Assembly (NCBI GenBank): GCA_902651635.1
Contig: CACRSC010001923.1
Coordinates: 1,074,195-1,138,194, forward strand
Direction of reading: 5' to 3'
DNA: 64,000 bases
Source: Mastigamoeba balamuthi
Taxonomy: Eukaryota > Evosea > Mastigamoebida > Mastigamoebidae
This document shows, piece by piece, positions 31,978-43,390 of this stretch (positions are counted from its first letter, which is position 1; every line of letters begins with the position of its first letter). Position numbers and translations under genes: made by a program. The notes under the pieces are model-generated. The model made no database searches. It saw only the letters and a list, made by a program, of their open reading frames with translations, and had not been told where the DNA came from.

Positions 31978-32660
31978 AGTGGTCACTCAAATCTCACCGC
32001 CACGTCAGGATATCATTTGCAGTGCGTGTGCAAAATGCTTCCACATGTGGTGGAGGGTGCTCAAGTGCAGTGCAACACATGAGTATGTGTCGGTGCCTTC
32101 TCCTCGCCCGCGGTGTCCCATCTTGGCAGTTTCACGGCACTCATTACCCCTCTAATGTGCTTTGCAAGGCCAGAATGTGAGCCGGGGACTGTGGCACTGG
32201 CGGGGGGGGCAGCCCAAGTGCCTGCTGTGCAGGAGTGGCGAGTTTGAACTCAATGTGACTGCTGTGTGTGCCCTGCACCACGGGGACGTTCAGCACTATA
32301 ACACTGTCATGCACGGTGCCCTGTGGGAACCTTCGAGCCCTACAAGGGCACCTCGTCCTGCCTCACCTGCGATCCAGGGACCTACAGCTCAGTTGGTGCC
32401 ACCTCATGCGTGCCATGCACTGCAGGTACTGCACAGCCACTGGCAACGTGTGAGGCCTGCGAGCCCAGTAGCTCAACCAAGGGCACGAGCAGCACAGGCA
32501 GCTGCATGCCCCGTGGGACTGGGGCATGCCCACATACCATGACTGCAGAGATCGCACCCGTGGAGGGCTTGGACAGCTTCACTGCATGTGCCTGGCAGCT
32601 ACGTGCCCAACGTGATGTGTTGAGTGCATGCCACTGGGTCCTAAGCAAGTAGTCGGGGGC
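31978..32660 (+). pseudogene. Second copy of the Cys-rich (GCC2/GCC3) fragment block
   Basis: The block from GTCACTCAAATCTCACCGCC onward repeats 13017-13700 with moderate divergence. One frame reads GTFEPYKGTSSCLTCDPGTY, then GATSCVPCTAGTA and CEACEPSSSTK, the same Cys-rich repeat. It is a gene fragment, without start, stop or splice support. Confidence 0.5.
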
Positions 32661-33180
32661 ATCACAGTGCGAGCTCTGCAATGCAGGAACTGTGCAGCTG
32701 GTGAGTAGGCAGGCAAAGTGAGGAGTGCCAGCTGGGGCACTCAACGTCCAGCTGCAGGGGGCTCATAGGCATGCTCTAAGCCCAATGTTCAGGGTGTGCA
32801 GATAGCAGGAGAGAAGAGATTCTCTGATTTATCCCCCTGATTTCAGTGATCACTCTGTAGACACTGGGAATAGCACGGTTTGGATATTCCCGTATGGCCA
32901 ATGATGCTGCTGGTGCAACTGTGAGTGATGTCGGGAGAGTGAGAGAGCAGAACTTAGTAGAGGGGTAAGGGAAAGGAAGTAACAAGGAGCTTAGGTTCCT
33001 ATTACATCCGCCCTAGGTCTGGGCTCTACAACTCCAAGATAATAGTGATCAGTGATCACTCTGGGAGGGATCCAACCTTGCACAAGGTTATTTCTCCCGC
33101 CACATGGCAATTTCTCCTGCCATTCCCCGGTGCACACAAGGTCAGGCAATCTGCCAGTGGTACTGCGAGTGATAATGTGT
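32660..33180. other. Non-coding stretch between duplicated segments
   Basis: No gene is seen. It holds AGTGATCACT-type palindromes at 32844-32853 and about 33045-33060, words also found at other edges of the duplicated block. Confidence 0.35.
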
Positions 33181-33189
33181 GATCACTTC

Positions 33190-33440
33190 TTCAGGCTGCA
33201 GTTGCAGACCACAACGAGGGGAGCCACATTGCCATTCAGCACACAAGAAAAGCCCAAACACGGTGGACCAGGTCCAGAATGCTGTGATGACGTCTGCCTC
33301 ACCAGCCTCATCCTCCAGCATGCAGCAGCAAACAAGCAGCACAAACAGGTGCTGCTGGGGCAGGTGACAGTGACTCATGGCACGGGCACTTGGACTTGGT
33401 TCTCTCCACTGCCACTGTCGCTCTCCATGCGCTAGTGCAC
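33190..33440 (-). pseudogene. Internally deleted remnant of the coiled-coil family
   Basis: The minus strand keeps the first codons of the family (ATG near 33429, a MESDS-like leader) fused to a short stretch of the AVDQ...LLEHAA exon and to the AQWLPLVV start region. The middle exons are missing. It parallels the remnant at 13640-13860. Confidence 0.45.
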
Positions 33441-33489
33441 ACCTGCTGCTGTTGTTGCTGCTGCCGCTGCAATGTCACACAGTGATTCC

Positions 33490-33900
33490 TGGATGAATAA
33501 CAGACACGAGAATTCCCATACTCCAAGACACAAATGTCCTCGCCAATGGGGTGCCTGACATCGCCTCAATCGAATTCCGGGTATACACTTTCAGTCAGTG
33601 TACTTGCTCGGCAGGGGGCAGCGTCGTACCAGTGCCGGCATTGTGCCCGCGGCAGAGAACCGTGCGTGTGCCTTGCTTCATAGAGTGTGGTAGGGGGTTG
33701 GGAACATCTCTGATACGATTTTGTCGGAATTCGATGGAAAATGTTGTGTTACGCAGGTCGCGCTGCGCTCCCGCGGGGGGACGTTGCTGCTTACACACAC
33801 CTCTAACTCCAAATCAATTGAGGTTGTTTGCAGACGAGCAAATGTAACCGCCACTGGGTCAGTCCCACACATGGAGAGAGAATGTAATCGACTGTGCTAT
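33490..33900. repeat. Duplicated promoter/intergenic unit of the coiled-coil family (second copy)
   Basis: A close match of 13870-14280, including the cyclase-3'-flank word TGTTTGCAGACGAGC at about 33827. It separates a truncated family member from copy C. Confidence 0.6.
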
Positions 33901-33906
33901 TCTAAG

Positions 33907-35668
33907 TTAGTGTTGAGAGCCTGCCTCGCTCTGTGGCATGGGCCTGTGTGCAATAACCTGGAGTACTTTCAGTGTCCGGGGGCTAAGCGTGCTCCCACGG
34001 AGAGCATCCATGAAATCAGTGATCTTTCGATCGAGATGGGAGATCACCCCGTTTTGGCCTGAGACCGTCTGTTCGAGGCCTGAGACCGTCCGTTCGAGGC
34101 CTGAGATCACCCCGTTTTGGCCTGAGACCGTCCGTTCGAGGCCTGAGATCACCAAGCCTTGTGCAGTGCATGTGTGGCGGACGGCCTCGAGCTTCTTCCC
34201 GTTGACCCTCGCCACCTGAGAGAGAGGTGGCAGAAGACAGGCGACGGTATGGTTGGTGTCTGAGTGGGAGGGGCAGCGATGCGTGGCGAGGGGTCCTACA
34301 GTGTGCACGAGGTAGGTGGCGATGTCGCTGAACATGTCCTTGCTGACCCCGGGGGCCCTGGGGCAGAGCTCGTTGACGGCCGCCACGATCTTGTCCACGT
34401 CGCAGCCGTTGGTGAGGAGCTGGTCCAGCATCAAGGCCATGCCCACGGACCTGTTCAGGCCGCGGTTGCAGCGCAGGACGACGAGGGGGAGCCACTGCGC
34501 CATTCGGCACGCGCATGCTCCCAGTGAGTGGCCAGCCTGTGGGCGGCGAGCCCTTGGGTGCCAGTGTGTGCGGCGTGCCTTGGGGTGCTGCTTGTTTGCT
34601 GCTGCATGCTCGAGCAGGGTGCTGTAGAGGGTGGACGTCAGCGTGGCATTCGTGATCTGGTCCACCGCGTTGGGGCTTTTCTTGCGCTCGACCAGGCTGA
34701 CTGAAAAGAACATTTTGAAGCCGCTGTCCCCCGGGTCAAGCGGGGTCCCCTCGTATGGCCTCCTCTCCTGTCCTGCAGATGAGGCTGTGCTGCCAGCGAC
34801 CACGGCTGCTTCGGGAGCCTCGGGGCCCTTGGGTCCCTTGGGGGCCTTGGGGGCCATGCTTGCCAGGCGAGCTGACTTCCTGGGAGGCTCGTCACTGCCG
34901 CACTGCTCGATCTTGTGCAGCGGAGTCTCGGGCACGACAGCGGGGCCGGCAGCAGGGGCCACAAGCGGGGTGGACGGGACCGAGGGGGCGAACATGTTCC
35001 AGCGGGGCTGCACGCCAGCCGACGGTGGGGCAGTGCACGAGCAGGTCAGAGACACGAAGGGGTGGGGCAGCAGGAGCAGGAGCATGAGGGCTGGGAAGAG
35101 AGAGAGAGAGCGCACCGGAGCCTTGTTGCCCGCGACGTCGATGAGGATGGCGGTGTCCCTCATCCACTGGAGGCACTCGGGGCGCTCGGCGAGGGGCACA
35201 TCGAGGGCGTCGAGCAGGCCCTCGAGTTGAGGCCCCCCGATGGTGTTGCCGGCCCCGCACGTGAACCCCGCGATGCTGTGGCCCACGTAGCGCGTCAGCA
35301 CGCTCTGCCCCACCTCCTCTGCGCCCGCAGCACGAAGCCAGAGCCAGTGGGTGAGCCGCGCCAATTTATAAACGATCTTGAAATAATGAGAATTTGGCGC
35401 CCGAATATTTGAATTGCGCGCAGCGCGCACGACGGGAAGGCGTCAGCGGCAGCAGCGCACCCAGTTGATGCAGGTCGATGGGCGGCACAGCTGCGGCACG
35501 GGCTGGGACTTCTGGAGCAGGGACCTGTGCCGCTGCCGCTGCCGCTGCAGCCAGGGCGGGCTCGGGAGCTCCCGTTGCCGCAGCAGGCGCTGCCGGGGCG
35601 GGTGACAGCAACTCGGGGCGCGGGCGCTTGGACTCGGTCTTCTCTCCGCTGCCGCTGTCGCTCTCCAT
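33907..35668 (-). CDS. Orphan coiled-coil protein family, copy C
   Basis: It starts at ATG 35666-35668 (MESDSGSGEKTESKRPRPE) and ends at 33907 with the tail MPQSEAGSQH. The exon plan follows A and B: Ala/Pro-rich exon 1 ending at a GTTTAT donor, an exon with SVLTRYVGHSIAGFTC and PLAERPECLQWMRDTAIL, an exon with PPRKSARLASM and SGFKMFFSVSLVERKKSPN, an exon with VDKIVAAVNELCPRAPG, and a coiled-coil exon beginning VARVNGKKLEAVRHTC. It has seven heptads (ISGLERT, VSGQNGV, ISGLERT, VSGLEQT, VSGQNGV, ISHLDRK, ITDFMDA), more than A or B. The body diverges clearly from A/B, so this is the older duplicate. Upstream is a CAG/CTG-rich leader. Function unknown. Confidence 0.55.
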
Positions 35669-35669
35669 G

Positions 35670-36160
35670 CGCTGGTGCACGCCCTGTTGCTGCTGCTGCT
35701 GCTCTGCTGCTGCTGCTGCTGTTGCTGCTGCTACTGCCACCGCTGCAATGTCACAGAGCGATTCCCAGATGAACAAAAGACCCGCGAAAATCCCCTCCTC
35801 CAAGATACAAATATCCTCGGCATGTGGGGGTGCGAGCGACGTCTCAATCGAATGCACTCCGGGCGATACGCTTTCTCGACCAGGGGGGGGGGGAGGTGTC
35901 GTACCAGTGCCAGCAATGTGCGCGTGGCAGAGAACCGTGCGAGTGATTAGTAGTGGCGGTGTCATGATAAGATCTTCTCAGGCGTGTGTTCGAAGACACT
36001 CTGTTATGCGGGCCACAGCAGCCACGCGCAGGCAGGGCACAGACGTGGGCAGGCGGCAGCTCGGGTGGAGGCGAAGACGCGAAAGGGGTTGTATGACACG
36101 GTATCTTACTGACAGGGTTTACTGAGTACAGCAGCAGCCAGCAGCCAGCAGCCAGCAGCG
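35670..36160. promoter_or_regulatory. Upstream region of copy C and downstream region of the CARMIL gene
   Basis: It contains a CTG-rich repeat (35686-35745) and the family promoter unit. A run of nine G's lies near 35885, and a TGTCGTACCAGTG word is shared with 13990 and 33625. It carries no gene of its own. Confidence 0.45.
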
Positions 36161-36163
36161 GCT

Positions 36164-39100
36164 CTAGCGCGGGTCCTTGGGCACGCGCGCAGAGAGCGCG
36201 GCCAGCGCGGCCCGCAGCTCGGCGACGTCGGCGTCCCTGCTCAGGCGCTTGGAGCTGCGCTTGCTGGACTTGCTGCTCTTCCTGCGCAGGTGCCCGAGGC
36301 CGCCGCCGCCGCCGCCCGGCTCCCCCTCGTCGCTCGAGACGCTCGCGCTGCTCGTGTCCGCCGACGTCCCGTCCTCCTCCTCGTCGCTGACGGCCTCGCG
36401 GGGCGGCGGCGACACGCGCGTGCGCAGCGCCATCAGCGTGGGCGCGCGCAGCCGCAGCGACCGCGTCGGCGGCTTGAGCAGCACGGCGTCGGCCGAGAGC
36501 TCCTTGCGGGCCGGGCCCGCCAGGCCCCCCCGCAGCCGCTCGTCCCTCAGCTGCGCCGGCAGCAGCATCACCGACCGCCGCGCGTCGTCGATCTCGGGGA
36601 ACCGCGCCCCGTCGTCCTCCTCGTCGTCGAACGAGTGCGCCGCCCGCGCCGCCGCAGCAGAGGCCCCGCCCGTGTCCTCGTCCGCCGTGCCCACCCCGGG
36701 CGGCGTCAGCGAGCGCAGCAGCGCGGCCTTGTCGTCCGACGCCCTGTTGGCCGCCAGCAGCATGTCCATCGCCGCCGGGAACAGCCCGCTCGTCACCGGC
36801 CGCGACAGGTCCGCCCTGTCCAGGCCCACCTTGACGCTCGTCACCGTCACCTGCTCCAGCTGGCTCGCCGCCGCCATCAGGTCCTGCAGGTCCGACGACC
36901 CCGCGCTCGCGTTGCGCTCCCGCGGGGCTGCCGGCGCAGGCGCCACCGCCGTCGACGATGACGGGCCGCCCAGAGACCACGCGGCGTCGCGCAGCGCCTG
37001 CAGGTCCTCGAGCATCGAGCCCTGCGGCGGCGGCAGCGTCGAGACGGCGTCCCGCAGCGACTGAATGTCGTCGCTCGACCTCGCCGCGGGCACCCGCGCT
37101 CGGCCGCCGCCGCTGTCCTCGGCGCTCGCGAGCTTCTGCTTGGCCTGCAGCAGGTCCAGCCGCGACGAGCCCTCGAGTGCCGGCGCCATCAGCGAGCTCG
37201 ACTTCAACCCCGCGCTCAGCGGCACCGGCAGGTCCGCGAGGCTCACCTGCGCGCTCGGCCGCAGCGCCCCCGCCGCCATCTGCGAGGCCCTCCGCGCGCT
37301 CATCGGCGTCGTCGCCGAGCCCTCGACCTCGTCCGCGGTCACCGGAGCCACCGAGGCCTCGGCGTCCGCCGCCCCGTGCGAGAGCTTCAGCCCGATGACG
37401 GGCGCGCGGACGACGGGCAGCAGCGAGACGGTGGCGTCCTTGGGGCTCAGCATCACCGCCGTCGTCACGTCGTCGCTGCTGCGCGGCGACGGGGGCGACC
37501 CGGCGGCAGCGCCTGCAGAGCCCGCCTGACCCGAGAGGCTCAGCAGCGCCACCGCGGCCGCCGAGCCCCCGGACTGCTCGCGGGCGTCGCGGGGCCGCTT
37601 GCCGCGCGGCGTGGAGGAGTACGGCGGTGGGTCCGGCGTGTGCGCCCGCATGTCGCGCGAGCTGGCGATGCGCCGCGGCGTCACGCTGGCGAGGCTCATG
37701 AGGCTCACGGCGCCCCCGCTGTGCTTGCGCGCGCTGGGGTTGGCCAGCGCCGAGTGCAGCGGCATCGGCGACAGCGCGTGGAACTGCAGCTGCACGGCCT
37801 GCGGCTGCACCGGCAGCGCGTGCGTCGCGGGCTGCGTCGACGAGGGGCTGCCGGTCGCGGCCGCGGGGCCGCTGTCGATGTCCGAGAGGCGCTTGGGCGA
37901 CGCCGCGACGCCCTCCTGCCTGCTGGGCGTGCTGGACGACGACCGTGAGCGCATGGACGTCTCTGGGACGCTCCGCGAGACCGTGACGCACGTGGACATC
38001 ATGCGCTGCGGCGACAGCACAACGCCCGCCTTCCACCGCGTCTGCGCTGACGCCGGTGCGGGGCGCTGCTGCGGCTGGGCCCCCAGCGGCGACGCGCACG
38101 GCGTAGCGGCCGCCGAGCGCGACGTCGCGGGCTGCGAGGCGTCGCGCGTCTGCCGCTGCAGCGCGTCGGCCACGCGCACGTCGAGCGACGTGAACGCGGC
38201 GCTGCGCTTGCTGCTCGACGCCGAGGCCAGCGAGTAGTCCGCGGGCCTGTCGAGCGCGGGCACCAGCGGGGCGTCGAGGTCGGGGATGCCCATGTGGGGG
38301 TCGAACTTGTTGTCTCGCTTGTAGTGGTAGTTCTTGCGCAGGCAGTACCGTATCGTCTCCATCGTGCTCCTGCACACAGACCCCGACAGGTGAGGGCTGG
38401 TAGCCCGAGGGGAGTGGGCACACCTCAATCGTTCGCGCTGGGGGGCTGGAGGCAGCGGAAGCGTCGACAGCAGGGCGGCCTCGTCAAAGTGCGGGAACGG
38501 CAGGTGTTGTAGTGTCCTGTTGGCCGGCAGCACCATCGCCAGCGCAAGGAACCCACTGCAGCAGAAGGAACACGCGGGGAGTTTGTGAGGAGCGACGCGT
38601 GAGAAGAGGGGGGCCGTGTCAGTCCGTTTGTGCTCCGCTCGAGGTGGTCACAGAAGCCGGCGAGTGAGAGCGCCAGAGCGCGCGCGAAGAGTTCGAGTGG
38701 ACGCGCAAGAGTGGTGAGCGTGCGAGTGCGCCCGAGAGAGGAGCGGAGGGCTGGACGAGACTGGGGAGGGGGGCGCTCGCACTTGATGCCGACTTTGTTG
38801 CAGTCGACCGACAGCTCGACGAGCGACGTGTTCTTCTTGAGCGACTTGGCGAGCACGGACATCCCCGCGTCGCCCAGCGCGTTGCCCGAGACGTCGAGGT
38901 ACGTGATGCGCTGGTTGTCGCCGACGGCCTCGAGCAGCGGGTGCAGCGCGCGCTGGAGCGGCGACGCGCGCGCCTGCACGCTCAGCGCGCACAGCGTCGC
39001 GCTCGAGCTCAGTAGCGACACGAGCGCCGCGACGGCCTCGGGCAGCTCGCGGTCGCTCGCCGACATGTTGTGCCCGACGAACAGCGACCGCAGCGACTCC

Positions 39101-41614
39101 CTCCCGCGCAGCGCAGCCACGAGCTCGCAGACGTGCTTGCTCGTCAGCCTGCACGCCGACACGTCGAGGTGCGCGAGCCCCGCGAGCGCCCCGGACGCCG
39201 CGGCGGCGCAGAGGGCCGCGACGCCCGCGGGGTTGAGCGCGTTCCGCGAGAGGTCGAGGTACAGGCCGTTGTGGTTCGACGCCAGCGACGCGAGCACGCG
39301 GTCGAGCGACTCGTGCGAGAGCGAGCAGTCGGAGAGGCAGAGCCGCGAGAGCTGCAGCATCTTGGGCGCGCACTCGGCAAGCGCGCGGGCGGCGGAGGCA
39401 TCGAGGGCGTTGCCCGAGATGTCGAGCGAGGTCAGGCAGGGCGCGGCGCTCTGGAGGCGGGGCAGCAGCGTGCCAAGGTCGAGCGAGGCCCCCGGGGCGT
39501 GGAAAGAGCGCAAACTAAGCCTCCCGGGGTTCGCGGCGAACCACGCGGCAGCGGCGGCGGTGCCCGTGTGCTCGATGCGGTTGCCGCCGACGTCGATGTG
39601 CTGCAGCGACTCCCCGAGCGTCGCGTTGGCTCCGAGGGCTTTGAACAGGCCGACGCACGACTTGGAAGACAATTTGCACCCGTAGAAGTCTACGCGGGTC
39701 AGTTAGCCGAGCGGGCGCGGTTAGAAAGAACAGGCACGATAAGATACGCGCAATAAACAAGGGCAGCATGGTGAGGAAAGAAGGTTTGAGGAGAGAAGCT
39801 CCTCAGGAGTAGCAGGACAGAGTTGAAAAAGTAAGGGAATAGAACAAGAGAGCATAGTGAAGCCCACAGAAGAGAACATAACATAGAGGACAGAACGAGG
39901 ACGCCACAGGGGCCAGACAGCAGGAGGAAGGGGCTCACTGAGGCTGATGAGGGGCCGCGCGATGGTGGAGAGCGAGAAGCAGAAGTCGGTGAACGATGAC
40001 GACGACAGGCGGCAGTTGGCAAACGACAGCACCTGCACGAGCGACGCGGGCAGCGACGCCGCCAGCGGGCGCAGGTCCTGCTCCGCGGGCCCGGTGCCCT
40101 CGACGCAGACCTTTGTCAGCGCCCTGTTGGACCTCAGCGCGGTGCCCACGGCCTCGAACAGGCGGTCGCAGACGACACCGCGCGAGACCAGCGCGCGGAA
40201 CGCAGTGTCGCCTGCCAGCGCGAGCACAGAGCACGCGAGGTCCGCAGAGCAGGCGAGGCCCGACTCGACGCCCGGGCAGCGGCTGAGGTCGAGCACCGCG
40301 GGGCCAGTTCGGTGCGCGAGCAGCTGCTCGATGTACGTGGCAAAGAGCGGCTGCTCGGCGACGCCGTGGTACGCGCACCAGGCGCTGTACGCCTCGGCGA
40401 CGCCCTCCCAGGGTCTCAGCGCTGCGGCAAGGAGCGGCGTCAGAGCCGGCAAGGCGACGGGAAGGACAAGCGAAGCGCACTGTACTCGTCCGCAATGGTC
40501 GACTCACTGGGAGCAACGCAAGAAACATGTCAGGCAAACAGGAGCAGAGATAAGACGCAGAGGCAGGGGAGTGCAGGCAGAGAGAGAGAGAGAGAGGACA
40601 GAGAGACAGAGACAGCGACAGAGAAGACAACTGCAGGCAACACAGACAGCGACAGGGACCACACGCGAAGGACAGCAAAGCAGCAGAGATGAGAGGACGA
40701 GCGGGGCCGCACGGGTGGGGGGAGGAGAAGGCGATGGCGACGTGCTGGGGCTCGGGGGCGCCGCAGCGGAGCGCGCGGGCGGCGGTGCGGATGGCCCTGA
40801 CGGCGGACCACACGCCGGGGCCCTTGAAGCACAGCGCGCTGCCCAGCACGTCCGCCTTGTGCCTGTCCGCCGCCCGCTTGTACTTGAGCGTCACCTGCGG
40901 GCACCGGGGGGGAGGGGGAGGGTGAGAGGGGGGGCAGCCCACGCGGCGCGTGCCTGCTCTGGGTCCGTGGGAACGTCTGCGATTTCGTACAGGTCCAAAT
41001 GGTGCAGCGCCTTTTCCTGTGCCCACGCAGCCCCCCGCCAACCACCCCCGCCAGCCTGTGAGCTCTGCTACTCTCCCTCGTGACTTCCATCGCCCCACCC
41101 CCGGGCCAACCCATGCAGTCTCTCTTCCGCCCCCCGAGCGAGGAGTGGCAAGCGCCCGGGCGCGCAGTGCAAAATACCAGCGAGCGCGCAAACACAACCG
41201 CTAATAAACAGCACAAAGGGCACAACGGCGGACCCCCACGCCCGCCGAGTGCTCGCGCACAGGCAGCCCCTGGGATGGCAGGGAAGGAGGGGGTCCCAGA
41301 GGGGGAGAGACCACAGGGGGGGCCCCAGGGGGGGACAGAGGGGGCTGCTGGCTGCTCACGGGCGCTTTTTTGACGGCGGGGGCGACGACGTATGTCCGGT
41401 GCGCGCAGACGACGACGAGCTTCTCGACGGGCGCCGCCTTGGCGCGGCCGCGCGAGGCGGGGGCCTGCGCGGGGCCCACGAGGAGGGCGCCCTGCCAGAG
41501 CGGCGCGGCCGAGGCGTCGCGGTAGGCGCACGCGTCGTCGCCGAGGAACAGCGACTGCGGGACCGCGGGGCTGCTGCTGGCGCCCGACGGCGCGGGCGCG
41601 GCCTGCTGCTGCAT
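36164..41614 (-). CDS. CARMIL-type protein (PH-like domain, leucine-rich repeats, proline/serine-rich tail)
   Basis: CARMIL proteins bind actin capping protein and link it to Arp2/3 and myosin I at the leading edge. Exon 1, 41360-41614, starts MQQQAAPAPSGASSSP. It and the exon from 40895 (VTLKYKRAADRHKADVLG) form the PH-like N-terminus (EKLVVVCAHRTYVVAP). The next exons (about 40480-39940 and 39700-38800) carry leucine-rich repeats of the ribonuclease-inhibitor type: LQHIDVGGNRIEHTG, LTSLDISGNALDASAARAL, ITYLDVSGNALGDAGM. After them comes NRTLQHLPFPHFDEAALL, a segment typical of CARMIL just past the repeats, then METIRYCLRKNYHYKR and a 700-residue low-complexity Ser/Ala/Pro tail ending at TAG 36164-36166. 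I could not find a clear capping-protein-interaction (CAH3/CPI) motif. Some exon junctions, notably near 40500, remain uncertain. Confidence 0.75.
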
Positions 41615-41820
41615 GGGCCGGTGGGCTGCGCGGTGCCTGCAGAGGAAGGCGCGCCGATGCTCGGTGATGCGCGTTTCGCTGGTGTTTTTCGGAGATTTCA
41701 GGTTGAGAATAATGGGGAAAAAGGGAGAGTAAAACGAGGAAAAGCGCGAATTAGGCAAAGAAAAATAGATTCAGGGTCTTTTGCCCCGGGGATCTCGCTG
41801 CGGGGTCTTGGAAAAAAGAG

Positions 41821-41903
41821 TCCGAGCAGGCGGATTTGAACCACCGACCTAAGGATTTCCATACTGCTACAGTCCTCCGCTCTACCAACTGAGCTATGCT
41901 CGG
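41821..41903 (-). tRNA. tRNA-Tyr (GUA) with a 10-base intron
   Basis: Read on the minus strand: acceptor stem CCGAGCA pairs with TGCTCGG, with discriminator A. The D arm is GCTC-AGTTGGTA-GAGC, and the anticodon stem is GAGGA pairing with TCCTT (one G-T). The anticodon loop is CTGTAG-A, and the T arm has GGTTCAAATCC. The 10-base intron CAGTATGGAA sits at the canonical 37/38 position. Without it the tRNA is 73 bases. It lies between CARMIL and the membrane-protein gene, transcribed in the same direction as both. Confidence 0.92.
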
Positions 41904-42055
41904 TTTCGGTACAGTATGGACTGCTGCCAGATCCACGCCAAAGAATGCCGGGGCCAATTCCCACTTCCTGCACGCACGGAGCAGCACGGGCGCCCTGCCC
42001 CCTGCCCCCGCGCTGGGAATGCATTCCCCCCCCCCGAGGGGTGCGGGCGGGGGGC

Positions 42056-43390
42056 TTACTTGGGCGGCAGCGGCGGCGGTGAGCGTCCGAGCTTGGTGCG
42101 CACCGTCGCGACGGCGCCCTTGGCCGCAGCGCTGACCCTGTTGGGCACCACGGGCAGCCCCTTCCTCCTGCGCCACACGGCCCACGCCACCGCCGCGGCC
42201 CCCAGGCACGCGGGCACGACGCCCAGGCAGATGACCAGCGCCGCGACCGACCCCCGCGAGAGGCCCCCGCCCCCCGTGCTGACGCGGGCGCGGAACCGCG
42301 CGACGACGAGGGCGGACCCCGACGGGCCCCCGGCGNGTGGGCGATCGCGAGGCCCCACGTCGACGGGGCCCCGAGGTAGTCGCGCGGCGCCGCGAAGGCG
42401 ACGGCCCACGAGCTGGCGTTCTCGGCCCACACGCCGCCGATGGCCGCCGAAGCGTTGCCCGCGCAGTCGCCGGGCGCGAACTGGAGGTCGAAGACGCCGC
42501 TGTCGAGCAGGACGCCCTTGCGCGGGTAGCAGTCGCTCACGCACGCCGGGAGGACGCCCAGCGCGTCGTCGGCGCCGATGGCGTTGTCGGCGGGCTGCGA
42601 GCAGCCCCAGCACGCGCGCGTGGTGGCGTTGGAGCCGTCAGCGGCTACGCTGGCGACGGTGTCGCCGTCGTAGCCGTTGGACGCCGGGTAGCACGACGAC
42701 GCCGTCCCGCGCACGCGGTACTGCGCCCAGTACTGCCCGCGCGCAAACGCCAGCCGCGAGTTGCTCCCAGCCGACAGAGGCGCGTCGGCAGCCGCCCTGT
42801 TAACCGGCCAGATCCGCCAAGCATTGAACAAAAAAAACGTGTGCAAGTCGAAATTCCGTTTGGAAAAACGCAGCGCGCGACGCGGGAATCGATCAGTAGC
42901 CGGAAGCGAAAGAGGAAACTCGCGCCCGAGAGCGGGGGAGGCCGGCGGACCTGCTAGTCTCGAGCGTGGCGGACCAGGCCTTGGCGCCCCGGGCGTCGTA
43001 GCGCGCGAGGACGACGGCGGGGGCGGCCCAGAGCAGCACAGCGAAGCCGCCGTCGTCGTGGGCCACGAGCCCCCACGCCTCGGCGGCCCCTGCGTCGCAG
43101 ACGACGTCGCCGGCGGCGCGCGGCAGGCGGTCGTCGTCGTCCCCCGCGCGGGCGACGTGCACGCGGCCGTCGGAGGCGCCGGTCCACGCCACGAGGGCCG
43201 CGGACGGAGACGACGAAGACGACGACGACGACGCGGCGGTGCGCACGACGGTGCCCGGGCGCACGACGGCGCCGTCGCGCGCGAGCGTCACGCGCAGGGC
43301 GTCGGAGACGGAGGGGACAGCGGCGCGGGCGGCGCCGGGCGAGAGCGAGAGGCAGGCGCAGCACAGCAGCAACGGCAGGCGGTGTGCCAT
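42056..43390 (-). CDS. Secreted-type single-pass membrane protein, unknown function
   Basis: The start ATG at 43388-43390 opens a signal peptide (MAHRLPLLLCCACLSLSPG, then AARA). The ectodomain includes Ser- and Asp-rich stretches, VHVARAGDDDDRLP, and in the second exon several Cys and N-glycosylation sites (GSNATTRACWGCSQP, DCAGNASAAIGG). A membrane helix (ALVICLGVVPACLGAAAVAW) is followed by RRRK and a short cytoplasmic tail ending PPPLPPK. The intron is about 42800-42950, ending GGTTAACAG. An N at 42336 marks an assembly gap where the frame changes, so the sequence between TWGLAIAH and GGPSGSALVVARF is not reliable. No known domain was recognised. Confidence 0.6.

Noticed and set aside
35844-38423. 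An 859-aa minus-strand frame rich in Arg/Ala/Gly
   Set aside because: It is a frame shadow of the CARMIL tail; the CARMIL frame has the recognisable repeats and motifs.
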